From Aromatoleum toluolicum (GTDB taxonomy: Bacteria > Pseudomonadota > Gammaproteobacteria > Burkholderiales > Rhodocyclaceae): DNA of 59,325 nt. The notes under the pieces are model-generated. The model was not told the origin of the DNA. It did not search any database and saw only the letters and a list, made by a program, of their open reading frames with translations. The DNA is taken from contig NZ_WTVS01000033.1 in the NCBI RefSeq assembly GCF_012911005.2, forward strand, positions 1-59,325, given 5' to 3'. Position numbers and translations under genes: made by a program. Shown here piece after piece: positions 1 through 8,029 of the stretch (the first letter of the stretch is position 1; every line of letters begins with the position of its first letter).

Positions 1-112
1 TCGGCTGCGCCGGCGCCATTTGCGCTTGAGCACCCCTGCCATGAACGATCCCTCCATTGTTGACCCTGGAGGCAATTGTCCACGTCGATCACGTGCCCTG
101 GAATAACGCCGG

Positions 113-646
113 TCAGTTACCGCTTACATGGCGCTGATGGTCGGGGCCATGACGATTCACAACATCCAGCCCGGGCCGCAAGTCATGAGCAGCAACCCCG
201 AACTGTTCTGGGGGCTGATCGCTTCGATGTGGATCGGCAACGCAATGTTGGTGGTCCTCAACCTGCCGCTCATCGGCATTTGGGTGAAACTGCTGGCAGT
301 GCCCTACCGCTGGCTGTTCCCCGCGATCGTGCTGTTCTGCGCGATCGGGGTTTACTCGACCAACAACAATGTATTCGACATCTGGCTGGTGGGGCTGTTT
401 GGCATCATCGGCTATGCCTTCGTCAAGCTCGGTTGCGAGCCTGCGCCGCTGCTGCTGGGCCTGATCCTCGGGCCGATGATGGAGGAAACCCTGCGCCGCT
501 CACTGGTGCTCGCGCAAGGCGATTGGAGCGTCTTCGTCACCCGCCCCCTGTCCGCGACCTTGCTGGCGGTGGCGGTCCTGCTCCTGATCGTCGTACTGTC
601 GCCATCGATCAAGAAGAGGCGCGAGGAAGCCTTCGTGGAGGATTGA
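113..646 (+). pseudogene. 3' remnant of a TctA-type transporter gene
   Basis: The sequence encodes about the last 175 residues of a TctA large membrane subunit of a tripartite tricarboxylate transporter (a full subunit is about 500 residues). Visible family features are the IQPGPQ motif, the ELFWGLIAS helix and the GPMMEE motif near the C-terminus. They match the same part of the complete TctA at 16516-18045, but the two are clearly divergent paralogues. Homology seems to begin at about 113-127 (codons for S-V-T-A-Y before M-A-L-M). An in-frame TAA at 104-106 closes the upstream frame, and the first 100 bases do not read as TctA in any frame. I therefore call it 5'-truncated by rearrangement. 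An internal ATG at 128 could start a 172-residue product, but it would lack most membrane segments. Confidence 0.75.
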
Positions 647-703
647 GGAGCGGCCCCGGAAGCGGCCGCCTCGCAAACCGAATAACTCGAATCGGGGAAG
701 AAA

Positions 704-1147
704 ATGTACCAGCACCTGTTTGTACCTGTTGACGGTTCGGAGCTGTCGCACCGTGCCATGGACGGCAGTATCGCCCTTGCAAAGCAGCTGGGAGCCAGAA
801 TTACCGGCTTTGTCGTCGAGCCGGACGTTCCGTTATCCGCGACCAGCCGCAATCCCGAGACCTTTGCACGGCACCTGAGGGAGCACGAGCAGAAGAACGA
901 AAGCCATTCCAACGCCTTGCTCGGTCAGTTCAGGGAACGCGCCGAGGCGGTAGGCGTGGCGTTCAGCGGGCTGGCGGTGACTGCCTACATGGTCGACAAC
1001 GCGATCATGGAGGAGGCCGAGCGCGCCGGCTGCGACATGATCGTCATGGTCACCCATGGGCGAGGGCCGATAGGGGAGTTCCTGTTCGGCTCGCATACCC
1101 AGAAGATCGTGGCGAGGTCGAGGCTTCCGGTCCTCGTCCTGCACTGA
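704..1147 (+). CDS. Universal stress protein, UspA family
   Basis: This 147-residue single-domain Usp protein has the usual family length. It begins with the typical strand MYQHLFVPVDGSELS and ends with a THGRGPIGEFLFGS segment and a hydrophobic strand (LPVLVLH). The G-rich segment resembles the ATP-binding loop of the ATP-type Usp subfamily. These proteins are cytoplasmic, usually dimeric, and linked to survival under stress or energy limitation; no specific partner can be read here. The start at 704 follows a purine-rich stretch (GGGGAAGAAA). The gene lies 57 bp after the tctA remnant and may once have been co-transcribed with it. A second Usp domain occurs at 53034-54059 fused to hemerythrin. 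Confidence 0.9.
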   Translation: MYQHLFVPVDGSELSHRAMDGSIALAKQLGARITGFVVEPDVPLSATSRNPETFARHLREHEQKNESHSNALLGQFRERAEAVGVAFSGLAVTAYMVDNAIMEEAERAGCDMIVMVTHGRGPIGEFLFGSHTQKIVARSRLPVLVLH

Positions 1148-1324
1148 ACGAGCGCGGTCTGGCAACGAACTGAGCCTGTTGCCCCTATCCCCTTCGCCAG
1201 GGATCTTGCTCGCGTTCGCCCTCCGGTCGAAAAGCTGGCCGCGAGCCATCTAATTGCGCCGAACGAGTTGATCCTCGATTCGGCGCCCGTCAATTCCATT
1301 CATTTTTGCGCGTTGCTCATGCGC

Positions 1325-1341
1325 TATTCCTGTCCCGAATA
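1325..1341. promoter_or_regulatory. Operator-like dyad TATTCC-N5-CGAATA
   Basis: This is a near-perfect 17-bp dyad (TATTCC, five bases, CGAATA), 158 bp before the start of the HMGS-like gene. The inner T-N11-A geometry fits a LysR-type box. The same pattern occurs at 4285, 5431, 13672 and 15882, each before a transcription unit of the same catabolic module. Confidence 0.6.
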
Positions 1342-1415
1342 CCTCGGTGTGGATTGTTAATTGCTGACCCATTCGGTCGCTAGTACTCTGATTTAGCGGT
1401 TCCGTTCTTGGTGCC

Positions 1416-1439
1416 GATAATCAAATCACAGTGATTATC
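1416..1439. promoter_or_regulatory. Inverted repeat GATAATCA-N8-TGATTATC
   Basis: This perfect 8-bp inverted repeat with an 8-bp spacer is centred about 71 bp before the start at 1499, a position suited to a promoter-proximal regulator site. I see no second copy in the window, so it is either specific to this promoter or a chance dyad. Confidence 0.4.
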
Positions 1440-1498
1440 GAACTTTCGAATTGATAGCTGTAAAACCGGGGCGCGCACTAATAAATGGGAGTTCTTCG

Positions 1499-2944
1499 AT
1501 GAGCAACGATTTCGGTATTTTGTCGTGTGGCGCGTATGTTCCGCGTCTTCGACTGCAGCGAAAGAGTATCGCGATATCCAATAGCTGGTTTTCGCCAGGC
1601 TTGCGCGGGCTCGCCCGCGGTGAGCGCGCGATGGCGAATTGGGATGAGGATGTCATTACGATGGCGGTGGAGGCGGCGCGGAGCTGCCTGCAGGGCAGAA
1701 AGCGCTCGGGCGTCGGTCAGCTGACCTTTGCTTCCACGACCTTCCCGTTCGACGACCGCCAGAATGCCGGTGTTGTCGCAAACGCATTGAACCTCAAGTC
1801 TTCCCTCGCGGTGCTGGACGCATCGGGGAGCCAGCGTGCAGGCGCATCGGCCCTCTCCGCAGCGTTCGGCTCCTCGGCAGGGAGTGATTTTCTCGTCGTT
1901 GCGAGCGAAAAGCGTCAGGCAAAGGCGGCGAGCCCGCAGGAAATGCACTACGGCGACGGCGCAGCCGCAATACTTGTCGGCCGGGGCCAGCCGATCGCGC
2001 GCCTGATCGGGTCGCATAGCGAGACGGTCGATTTCGTCGATCATTTCCGCGGCCGTGGTGCCGATTACGATTACGGGTGGGAGGAGCGGTGGATCCGCGA
2101 AGAGGGCTACCAGAAGATCGTGCCCCGCGCGATCGGTACGGCCCTCAAGTCGGCTGAGGTGAGCCCGGAATCGATCACGCACTTTTGTATGCCCTGCACG
2201 CTGTCGCGTGTCGGTGCGGCGGTCGCAAAGGCGGCGGGAATCAAGGAAGAGGCGGTGCGGGACAATCTCGCCGCGGTCTGCGGCGACACCGGTACGGCGC
2301 ATTCGCTGCTGATGCTCGCGCACGCACTGGAGGACGCCAAGCCGGGTGACCGGATCCTGGTTGCGGCCTTCGGACAGGGTTGCGAGGTGCTGCTCTTCGA
2401 AGTGACCGACGCGATTTCCGAAGCCGCCGCGCGCAAGTGCGTGAGTGCGACGCTGGCGCGCCGGAAGGAAGAGTCGAATTACCAGAAATTCCTCGCGTTC
2501 AACGATACCGTCGTACTCGAGCATGGGATGCGTTCCGAGATGGACAAGATCACGACGCTCACCTCGCTCTATCGGAACCGCGACACGGTCATGGGGATGG
2601 TCGGCGGTCGCTGCCGGTGCTGCGGAACGCGCCAATTCCCGCGCGGCCGCTATTGCGTCAACCCCGAATGCAATGCGCTGGATTCGCAGGACGACCTTCC
2701 GTTCTCCGATACGCCTGCGACCGTGATGACCTATACGGCGGACTCGCTCACCTACAGCCGGAATCCGCCGCATTACTACGGCATGGTCAGGTTCGAAGGC
2801 GGCGGGCGTCTCGTGATGGATTTTGCCGACGTCGATGAAGGCAGGATGGAAGTGGGTTTGCCTATGCGAATGATGTTCCGGGTCAAGGACTACGATCATG
2901 CGCGGGGTTTTGTTCGGTATTTCTGGAAAGCTGCGCCGATCTGA
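1499..2944 (+). CDS. HMG-CoA-synthase-like protein fused to a DUF35 OB-fold
   Basis: The 481-residue protein has two parts. Residues 1 to about 330 have a thiolase-like HMG-CoA synthase fold. Residues about 360-481 form a DUF35 domain: a zinc ribbon C372-x2-C375-x10-C386-x4-C391, then an OB-fold. DUF35 subunits bind thiolases (for example BbsA with BbsB in anaerobic toluene breakdown), and the next gene is a thiolase 18 bp downstream, so a complex is likely. At the expected HMGS nucleophile the protein reads DASGSQRAGAS, with no Cys. The usual Glu and His positions (STTFPF and FCMPCTL) also look changed, so it may be a scaffold or carry out altered chemistry. I chose the start at 1499 because GGGAG lies about 8 bp upstream; an ATG at 1451 has no such site. 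Confidence 0.8.
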   Translation: MSNDFGILSCGAYVPRLRLQRKSIAISNSWFSPGLRGLARGERAMANWDEDVITMAVEAARSCLQGRKRSGVGQLTFASTTFPFDDRQNAGVVANALNLKSSLAVLDASGSQRAGASALSAAFGSSAGSDFLVVASEKRQAKAASPQEMHYGDGAAAILVGRGQPIARLIGSHSETVDFVDHFRGRGADYDYGWEERWIREEGYQKIVPRAIGTALKSAEVSPESITHFCMPCTLSRVGAAVAKAAGIKEEAVRDNLAAVCGDTGTAHSLLMLAHALEDAKPGDRILVAAFGQGCEVLLFEVTDAISEAAARKCVSATLARRKEESNYQKFLAFNDTVVLEHGMRSEMDKITTLTSLYRNRDTVMGMVGGRCRCCGTRQFPRGRYCVNPECNALDSQDDLPFSDTPATVMTYTADSLTYSRNPPHYYGMVRFEGGGRLVMDFADVDEGRMEVGLPMRMMFRVKDYDHARGFVRYFWKAAPI

Positions 2945-2962
2945 GCTGAGGAGGAACAAGAA

Positions 2963-4165
2963 ATGGCAACTGGAATTCGCGACAAGGTGGTAATCCTCGG
3001 TATGGGGTGCTCGAAGTTCGGCGAGCGCTGGGACTGCAATGCCGAAGATCTGATGGTCGAGGCCTTCGAAGAGTGTCTCAAGGATGCCGGAGTTGAAAGA
3101 AAACAGATCGAAGCGGCATGGTTCGGCACCGCAGCGGACGAGGTAAACGTCGGCAAGTCCGGCACGCCGCTGGCGGTCACGCTGCGCCTTCCGTACATCC
3201 CGGTGACCCGCGTGGAAAATTTCTGCGCAACCGGCACCGAAGCGTTTCGTGGCGCGGTGTATGCGGTGGCGTCGGGCGCTGTGGATATCGCGCTGGCCTT
3301 CGGTGTGGAAAAGCTCAAGGACACGGGTTACCCCGGTCTGCCGCAATTCACCCGTGGCACCTTCAATAACCAGTATTGGGCGAACATGACCGCGCCGGGC
3401 AACTTTGCGCAGCTGGCGTCGGCGTACTGCGCGAAGTACGGCGTCGATCCGAAGGAGCTCAAGCGCGCCATGGCGCACATCTCGGTGAAGAGCCATGCCA
3501 ACGGTTCGCGTAACCCGAAGGCGCATCTCCGGAACCGCATCACCGAGGAAGACGTGCTGAACGCCCCGATGGTCGCCGAGCCGCTGGGCCTGTACGACTG
3601 CTGCGGTGTGTCGGACGGTGCGGCCTGCGCCATCGTGACCACCCCCGACATCGCCCGCGCGCTTGGAAAGAAGGACCTGGTTTCGGTCAAGGCGGTCCAG
3701 CTTGCGGTGTCCAACGGCGAGGAAGCGTACTTCGACAAGTGGGACGGTTCCTACGTGGCGACGACGCGCGCGGCGGCAAAGCGCGCCTACCGCGAAGCGG
3801 GCATCGACGATCCGCGATCGCAGCTCTCGCTCATCGATGTGCACGACTGCTTCTCGGTGACCGAGCTCGTGACGATGGAGGATCTCGGCATCTCCCAGGA
3901 CGGCAAGGCCATCGGTGACGTGCTGGACGGCTTTTACGACGCGGACGGCGGCATTCCGTGCCAGATCGACGGCGGCCTGAAGTGCTTCGGGCATCCGGTC
4001 GGGGCGTCGGGCCTGCGGATGCTGTACGAGATGAATCTGCAGATCAGCGGGCGTGCGGGCGAGCGGCAACTGTCCAATCCTGTCCTCGGCCTCACGCACA
4101 ACCTGGGCGGCTGGCCGAGCCAGAACGTGTCGGCGGTGACCATCGTCGGTGCCTATGGCGCCTGA
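2963..4165 (+). CDS. Thiolase, SCP2/DUF35-partner type
   Basis: This 400-residue thiolase-superfamily protein belongs to the SCP2-like branch that works with DUF35 proteins. The nucleophile is likely C88 (ENFCATGTEA). The HDCF motif (LIDVHDCFSV) and the GHPVGASG motif supply the other catalytic residues, so it appears active, unlike Ltp2-type aldolases that lack the Cys. The likely reaction is CoA-dependent cleavage of a 3-oxoacyl-CoA, possibly branched or ring-bearing; a retro-aldol role cannot be excluded. A strong GAGGAGG site precedes the ATG. It forms an operon with the HMGS/DUF35 gene (18 bp gap). Confidence 0.88.
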   Translation: MATGIRDKVVILGMGCSKFGERWDCNAEDLMVEAFEECLKDAGVERKQIEAAWFGTAADEVNVGKSGTPLAVTLRLPYIPVTRVENFCATGTEAFRGAVYAVASGAVDIALAFGVEKLKDTGYPGLPQFTRGTFNNQYWANMTAPGNFAQLASAYCAKYGVDPKELKRAMAHISVKSHANGSRNPKAHLRNRITEEDVLNAPMVAEPLGLYDCCGVSDGAACAIVTTPDIARALGKKDLVSVKAVQLAVSNGEEAYFDKWDGSYVATTRAAAKRAYREAGIDDPRSQLSLIDVHDCFSVTELVTMEDLGISQDGKAIGDVLDGFYDADGGIPCQIDGGLKCFGHPVGASGLRMLYEMNLQISGRAGERQLSNPVLGLTHNLGGWPSQNVSAVTIVGAYGA

Positions 4166-4284
4166 TTGACGTGTCCTCCTGTGATCGTGAGCGCCGCATT
4201 CCGGAGACCGGTGACGCGCTTTCGGTCGCAGGAGGATATGTTCTTGCGGTTTCAACCTTGCAGGTGTTTCGCCCATTAAGCGGC

Positions 4285-4301
4285 TATTCCAACCGGGAAT
4301 A
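4285..4301. promoter_or_regulatory. Operator-like dyad TATTCC-N5-GGAATA
   Basis: This is a perfect 17-bp dyad, 115 bp before the LysR gene start, and the best plus-strand copy of the module-wide motif. It shares flanking bases with the site at 1325 (CTATTCC before, GAATAC after). The location fits autoregulation of the LysR gene. Confidence 0.65.
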
Positions 4302-4340
4302 CGTCGGGGCGCCGAATTGATTGCTGGGCCTTTTGGCGGG

Positions 4341-4372
4341 GGATAAGGTTTTGGCACCGGTGCCCCTTATCC
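4341..4372. promoter_or_regulatory. Nested hairpin in the LysR leader
   Basis: An outer inverted repeat GGATAAGG/CCTTATCC encloses a perfect 12-bp palindrome GGCACCGGTGCC, with a TTTT bulge on the left side. It lies 44 bp before the LysR start and would form either a stable leader hairpin or a DNA operator. No U-tract follows, so a simple terminator is unlikely. Confidence 0.45.
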
Positions 4373-4415
4373 GACCGGCAATCGAGGCACTTCAATTGGC
4401 AAGGCGGGACATCGC

Positions 4416-5321
4416 ATGGACCTACGTGATCTGCAGTACCTCATCGCAATTGCGGAAGCGGGCAGCCTCGTGCGGGCGGCGGAATTGCTGGGGACCACTC
4501 AGCCGACGCTGTCGAAGGCCGTGACCCGGCTCGAACGGCTGTTTCGCGTCAAATTGATCGAACGCCTTGCCCGCGGTGTGCGGCTTACCTCGTATGGTGA
4601 AGCGGTCGTGGGCAGGATGGGGAGTATCGACGTCGGCGTCCGCGACATGTTTGCCGAGCTGAGGGATCTGCGCCAGGGAAAGACGGGGCAGATCACCTTC
4701 GGGGTGGGGACGGGAATTCCTCCGGCATTCGTGGCGACGGCGATCAAGCCGCTGTCGCTCAGCAACGATATTACTTTCACGATCGTCGGTGGCCAGGCGG
4801 ACGCCTTGTTGCGCTCGGTGCGCGCGGGCGATATCGAATTTGCGGTCACCATCGCGCCCGCATCGAAAGGGAACCTCGTGTGGCAAAAGCTGTTCGATGA
4901 CCCGATGGTCCCGATCGCTCACAAGAACCATCCGCTTCTCCAGGCTCGGAATGTGAACTGGGAGGATCTCGCCGCGGCCCGATGGATCGTTCCCGTCGAA
5001 GGGACGACCACGCGCGAATGGTTCGAAAATCAGTTCCGCAAACGCGAACTGGTGCCTCCCGTTCCCGCCATCGCCCTAGATTCGGTGGCTGGCTGGGCCG
5101 GACTCGGGCCAACGCTCGATCTGCTCGCGCTGCTGCCTGCGTCGAGTGTCAATTATCTGCCCGTGGCCGCGCTGGGCTCCATTGTCGGTACGCCGGACGA
5201 TTGGCGGTCCGAAAGGGCGGTCGGCGTCGTTCACCGAAGTGGTGGATATCTCAGCGCAGCGGCTAAACGCCTGATCGAAAGTCTCTCGAAAGTGGCCGAA
5301 CGCATGGGCCGCAGCGACTGA
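4416..5321 (+). CDS. LysR-family transcriptional regulator
   Basis: The protein has 301 residues, the standard LysR length. Residues 1-60 form the winged helix-turn-helix (MDLRDLQYLIAIAEAGS, AAELLGTTQPTLSKAV). The rest is the periplasmic-binding-like effector domain (LTFGVGT-type strand near residue 90). It lies just after the HMGS/thiolase pair on the same strand and is the only classical regulator inside region A. The T-N11-A dyads found upstream of five transcription units here make it the best candidate regulator of the module. The effector would probably be a pathway CoA ester or free acid, but the sequence does not show which. Confidence 0.92.
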   Translation: MDLRDLQYLIAIAEAGSLVRAAELLGTTQPTLSKAVTRLERLFRVKLIERLARGVRLTSYGEAVVGRMGSIDVGVRDMFAELRDLRQGKTGQITFGVGTGIPPAFVATAIKPLSLSNDITFTIVGGQADALLRSVRAGDIEFAVTIAPASKGNLVWQKLFDDPMVPIAHKNHPLLQARNVNWEDLAAARWIVPVEGTTTREWFENQFRKRELVPPVPAIALDSVAGWAGLGPTLDLLALLPASSVNYLPVAALGSIVGTPDDWRSERAVGVVHRSGGYLSAAAKRLIESLSKVAERMGRSD

Positions 5322-5324
5322 CGA

Positions 5325-5346
5325 CAGGTCCAGGCCTGGCGACCTG
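5325..5346 (+). terminator. Weak terminator-like hairpin after LysR
   Basis: CAGGTC and GACCTG pair around a 10-base loop that itself holds CAGGCCTG, starting 3 bp after the LysR stop. No clear U-tract follows, so termination would be weak or Rho-assisted. Confidence 0.3.
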
Positions 5347-5430
5347 CCAATCATTTTCCGGCTTCCCGATTAACGAATCTTTCGTGGGATCCCCCGTTCG
5401 CCACGATTCATTTTTCCCTCATTTTAATGA

Positions 5431-5447
5431 TATGCCCGTCGTGAATA
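5431..5447. promoter_or_regulatory. Degenerate operator-like dyad TATGCC-N5-TGAATA
   Basis: The site has one mismatch per half against TATTCC-N5-GGAATA, with identical spacing and the same GAATACG right flank as the 4285 site. It lies 212 bp before the acyl-CoA dehydrogenase pair. Confidence 0.45.
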
Positions 5448-5658
5448 CGTTCCTGCGGCGATTAAGTGGCTGGTGAAAATCGCGTGGGGTATCGTCAATC
5501 ACACGTAGGCCAACACAAGCGCAGTCGATTCCAATTGCGAAAATCAGGATTTCGGCTGTCTTTGAAATTGACTGCGAAATTGCCAGACATGCGAATGGGC
5601 TTGGCAAAGGTGAAGGTTGTCGTGAAACGACCGGACTCATACCTCTAGGATCAATTCC

Positions 5659-6810
5659 ATGGACCTCAATTACTCTGACGAAGAACTCGTGTTTCGAGAC
5701 GAGATCCGCAGCTGGCTGGCGGCGAATCTTCCCCAGGACCTCCGCGAGAAGGTCGAAACCTACGCCGAGCTGACCCGCGATGATCTGATGCGCTGGCACC
5801 GCATCCTCGCCCAAAAAGGATGGGTGGCGCCCTCGTGGCAGAAGGAATGGGGCGGTACGGATTGGACGCCCGTGCAGCGCAATATCTTCGAGGAGGAGTG
5901 CGGCTTTGCCAGTGCGCCGCCGCTGATGCTGTTCGGCCTGCACATGTGCGGCCCGGTGCTGCAGCGATTCGGTACCCAGGCTCAAAAGGAACGTTTCCTG
6001 CCGCGCATCTACAACGGCGACGATTTCTGGTGCCAGGGGTATTCCGAGCCGGGCTCGGGTTCGGACCTGGCCTCCTTGAAGACGCGGGCGGAACGACAGG
6101 GCGATCACTACGTAGTGAATGGCCAGAAGATCTGGACGACGCTGGCCCATTACGCCGACTGGATTTTCTGCCTGGTCCGTGCGGATCCGAGCACCGACAA
6201 GAAGCAGGATGGAATCTCCTTCCTTCTCATCGACATGAAGACGCCCGGAATTACCGTGCGGCCTTTGATGCTGATGGACGGGGTGCGCCACGTCAATGAG
6301 GTCTTCTTCGACGATGTGAAGGTGCCCGTAGAGAACCTCGTGCACGAGGAGGGCAAGGGCTGGACGGTCGCGAAATACCTGCTCGGGCACGAGCGGATGA
6401 GCGCCGGACGGACCGGGGTCTCCAAGCGCGAGCTCGCGAAACTGAAGGAACTGGCGGCTTCCCAGCCCGGGAACGACGGCAAGGCGATCATCGAAGATCC
6501 GCATTTCCGGGCCAAGCTCACGCGCCTCGAAGTCGAACTTATGGCGCTCGAGATCACCAACCTGCGTTTCCTCGACGAAATGCGCCGCACCGGCCAGCCG
6601 CCGGGGGCGGATGTCTCGATGCTCAAGATCAAGGGCACCGAAATTCAGCAGACGCTCACCGAGCTGATGATGCGCGCGGCCGATCCCGCGGATCTGGAGA
6701 AGTACGAAGTCCTTGCCCGGCGCTATTTCAACATGCGCAAGACGACGATCTACGGCGGATCGAACGAAGTGCAGCGCAACATCATCGCGAAAATGACTTT
6801 TGGACTGTGA
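5659..6810 (+). CDS. Acyl-CoA dehydrogenase, large-type subunit (PimC-like)
   Basis: This 383-residue FAD enzyme has the N-terminal helical domain, the beta domain with the substrate/FAD motif GYSEPGSGSDLASL at about residues 125-138, and a C-terminal domain ending IYGGSNEVQRNIIAKMTFGL. It is followed 7 bp later by a second, divergent acyl-CoA dehydrogenase. Such pairs (PimC/PimD, steroid FadE pairs) usually form heterotetramers acting on bulky or dicarboxylic acyl-CoAs. Expected reaction: 2,3-dehydrogenation of the pathway acyl-CoA, with electrons passed to EtfAB (10.5-12.2 kb) and then to ETF-QO (22.2 kb). The start has an AGGATC-type ribosome site. Confidence 0.88.
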   Translation: MDLNYSDEELVFRDEIRSWLAANLPQDLREKVETYAELTRDDLMRWHRILAQKGWVAPSWQKEWGGTDWTPVQRNIFEEECGFASAPPLMLFGLHMCGPVLQRFGTQAQKERFLPRIYNGDDFWCQGYSEPGSGSDLASLKTRAERQGDHYVVNGQKIWTTLAHYADWIFCLVRADPSTDKKQDGISFLLIDMKTPGITVRPLMLMDGVRHVNEVFFDDVKVPVENLVHEEGKGWTVAKYLLGHERMSAGRTGVSKRELAKLKELAASQPGNDGKAIIEDPHFRAKLTRLEVELMALEITNLRFLDEMRRTGQPPGADVSMLKIKGTEIQQTLTELMMRAADPADLEKYEVLARRYFNMRKTTIYGGSNEVQRNIIAKMTFGL

Positions 6811-6817
6811 GGTAGGT

Positions 6818-7915
6818 ATGAACTTCGAGAGCAATGAGGAGCAGCGGCTGCTCACAGATTCGGTGCGGCGTTTCATCGACAAGGATTACGATTTCGAGAA
6901 ACGACGCAAGATCATCGCCTCGCCCGAGGGCTGGGATTCCAATGCCTGGGCAGCGCTCGCGGAAATGGGAGTGACGGCGCTGGCATTGCCTGCCGAGTAC
7001 GATGGCTTCGACGGCGGCGCGGTCGATCTGATGGGCATCATGGAGGCCTTCGGCGCGGGGCTGGTCGTCGAACCCTTCCTGCCGACGGTGCTCGCCGGTC
7101 GTCTCGTCATGGCGGCGGGCAGCGAGGCGCAGAGAAGGGCGATCCTGCCGCGCGTCGCCAGTGGCGAACTTCGCCTGGCATTCGCGCATCTCGAGCGCGG
7201 CGCTCGTTTCGACCTCTCGCGCGTCGGCGCGGAAGCGAAACGCACCGGGGACGCTTGGACGATCTCGGGCGAAAAACGCGCGGTGGTCGGCGCCCCGGTG
7301 GCCGGGAAGCTCGTGGTTTCCGCGCGCACGCCGAGCGGACTCGGCTTGTTCCTGATCGACACGCAAGACGCCGAATTGAAGCGCCACGCCACGGTCGACG
7401 GCATGCGTGTCGCCGATGTCCTGCTCTTCAACGCGAAGGCGGAACTCCTGGGCGACGGGGCCGCGACCCTGGCGAAGATCGAGGAAGTGAATGACTTCGG
7501 CACCGCGCTGGTGTGCGCCGAGGCGGTCGGGGCGATGAAGTACGCGTGCGACACGACGCTCGACTACCTGAAGACCCGCAAGCAGTTCGGCGTGACGATC
7601 GGCTCTTTCCAGGCGCTGCAGCACCGCATGGTCGACATGTATATCGCCAGCGAGCTGTCGCGGTCGATGACCTGCCTCGCGTGCTCGAAAGTCGATGCGA
7701 CGGGGGACGCGAAAGAAAGGGCGCACGCCGTTTCCGCCGCGAAGATCAAGATTTCCGACAGCGCGCGCCTGATCAGCCAGGAAGCCGTGCAGCTGCATGG
7801 CGGCATGGGCATGACCGAGGAACTGAAGGTGTCGCACACCTTCCGGCGCCTGACCGTCATCGCGGAGCAATTCGGTGACGAGGACTATCACCTGACGCGG
7901 TTCGGGGCGCTGTAA
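6818..7915 (+). CDS. Acyl-CoA dehydrogenase, small-type subunit (PimD-like)
   Basis: This 365-residue acyl-CoA dehydrogenase homologue starts MNFESNEEQRLLTDSVRRF and carries the HGGMGMTEEL motif near residue 335. It is divergent from the gene just upstream, and its middle (FAHLERGARFDL) lacks the usual TEPGSGSD-type motif seen in that partner. This is typical of the second subunit of heteromeric acyl-CoA dehydrogenases. GAGGTAGG lies just before the ATG at 6818. The 7-bp gap supports translational coupling and a shared complex. Confidence 0.87.
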   Translation: MNFESNEEQRLLTDSVRRFIDKDYDFEKRRKIIASPEGWDSNAWAALAEMGVTALALPAEYDGFDGGAVDLMGIMEAFGAGLVVEPFLPTVLAGRLVMAAGSEAQRRAILPRVASGELRLAFAHLERGARFDLSRVGAEAKRTGDAWTISGEKRAVVGAPVAGKLVVSARTPSGLGLFLIDTQDAELKRHATVDGMRVADVLLFNAKAELLGDGAATLAKIEEVNDFGTALVCAEAVGAMKYACDTTLDYLKTRKQFGVTIGSFQALQHRMVDMYIASELSRSMTCLACSKVDATGDAKERAHAVSAAKIKISDSARLISQEAVQLHGGMGMTEELKVSHTFRRLTVIAEQFGDEDYHLTRFGAL

Positions 7916-7950
7916 GAAGCGTACGCGCCGTGCAGCGGGCAAGTCGGATG

Positions 7951-7986
7951 CGGCGGTCCGGAGCGTAGTGTCCGGACCGGCCGCCG
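7951..7986 (+). terminator. GC-rich hairpin between dehydrogenase and SDR genes
   Basis: GGTCCGGA and TCCGGACC pair across an 8-base loop, and flanking GGCG/CGCC can extend the stem with a bulge. There is no U-tract. It could reduce readthrough or protect the upstream mRNA end rather than fully terminate. Confidence 0.35.
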
Positions 7987-8029
7987 AAAGTCGGGCGCTC
8001 TTGACCGACAAAAACATGGAGACAAGGTA

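Larger units (their letters stand above)
1148..1498. other. Regulatory gap before the HMGS-like gene
   Basis: The 351 bp have no convincing gene and are more AT-rich than the neighbouring coding DNA. They hold two dyads described separately: the shared operator-like site at 1325-1341, and an 8-bp inverted repeat at 1416-1423/1432-1439. The ribosome site GGGAG lies at about 1487-1491. I see no clear sigma-70 or sigma-54 promoter pair. Confidence 0.6.
5322..5658. other. Regulatory gap before the acyl-CoA dehydrogenase pair
   Basis: The 337 bp are AT-rich for this genome. They contain the weak hairpin at 5325 and the operator-like site at 5431. A 60-codon frame at 5466-5648 starting with GTG has no ribosome site and no recognisable similarity, so I do not call it a gene. 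Confidence 0.55.

Noticed and set aside
1478-4357. Long antisense frame of about 959 codons
   Set aside because: It is a shadow of the HMGS-like and thiolase genes and contains no recognisable motif.
5466-5648. 60-codon frame before the dehydrogenase pair
   Set aside because: GTG start without a ribosome site, basic low-information sequence, and it lies inside the regulatory gap.
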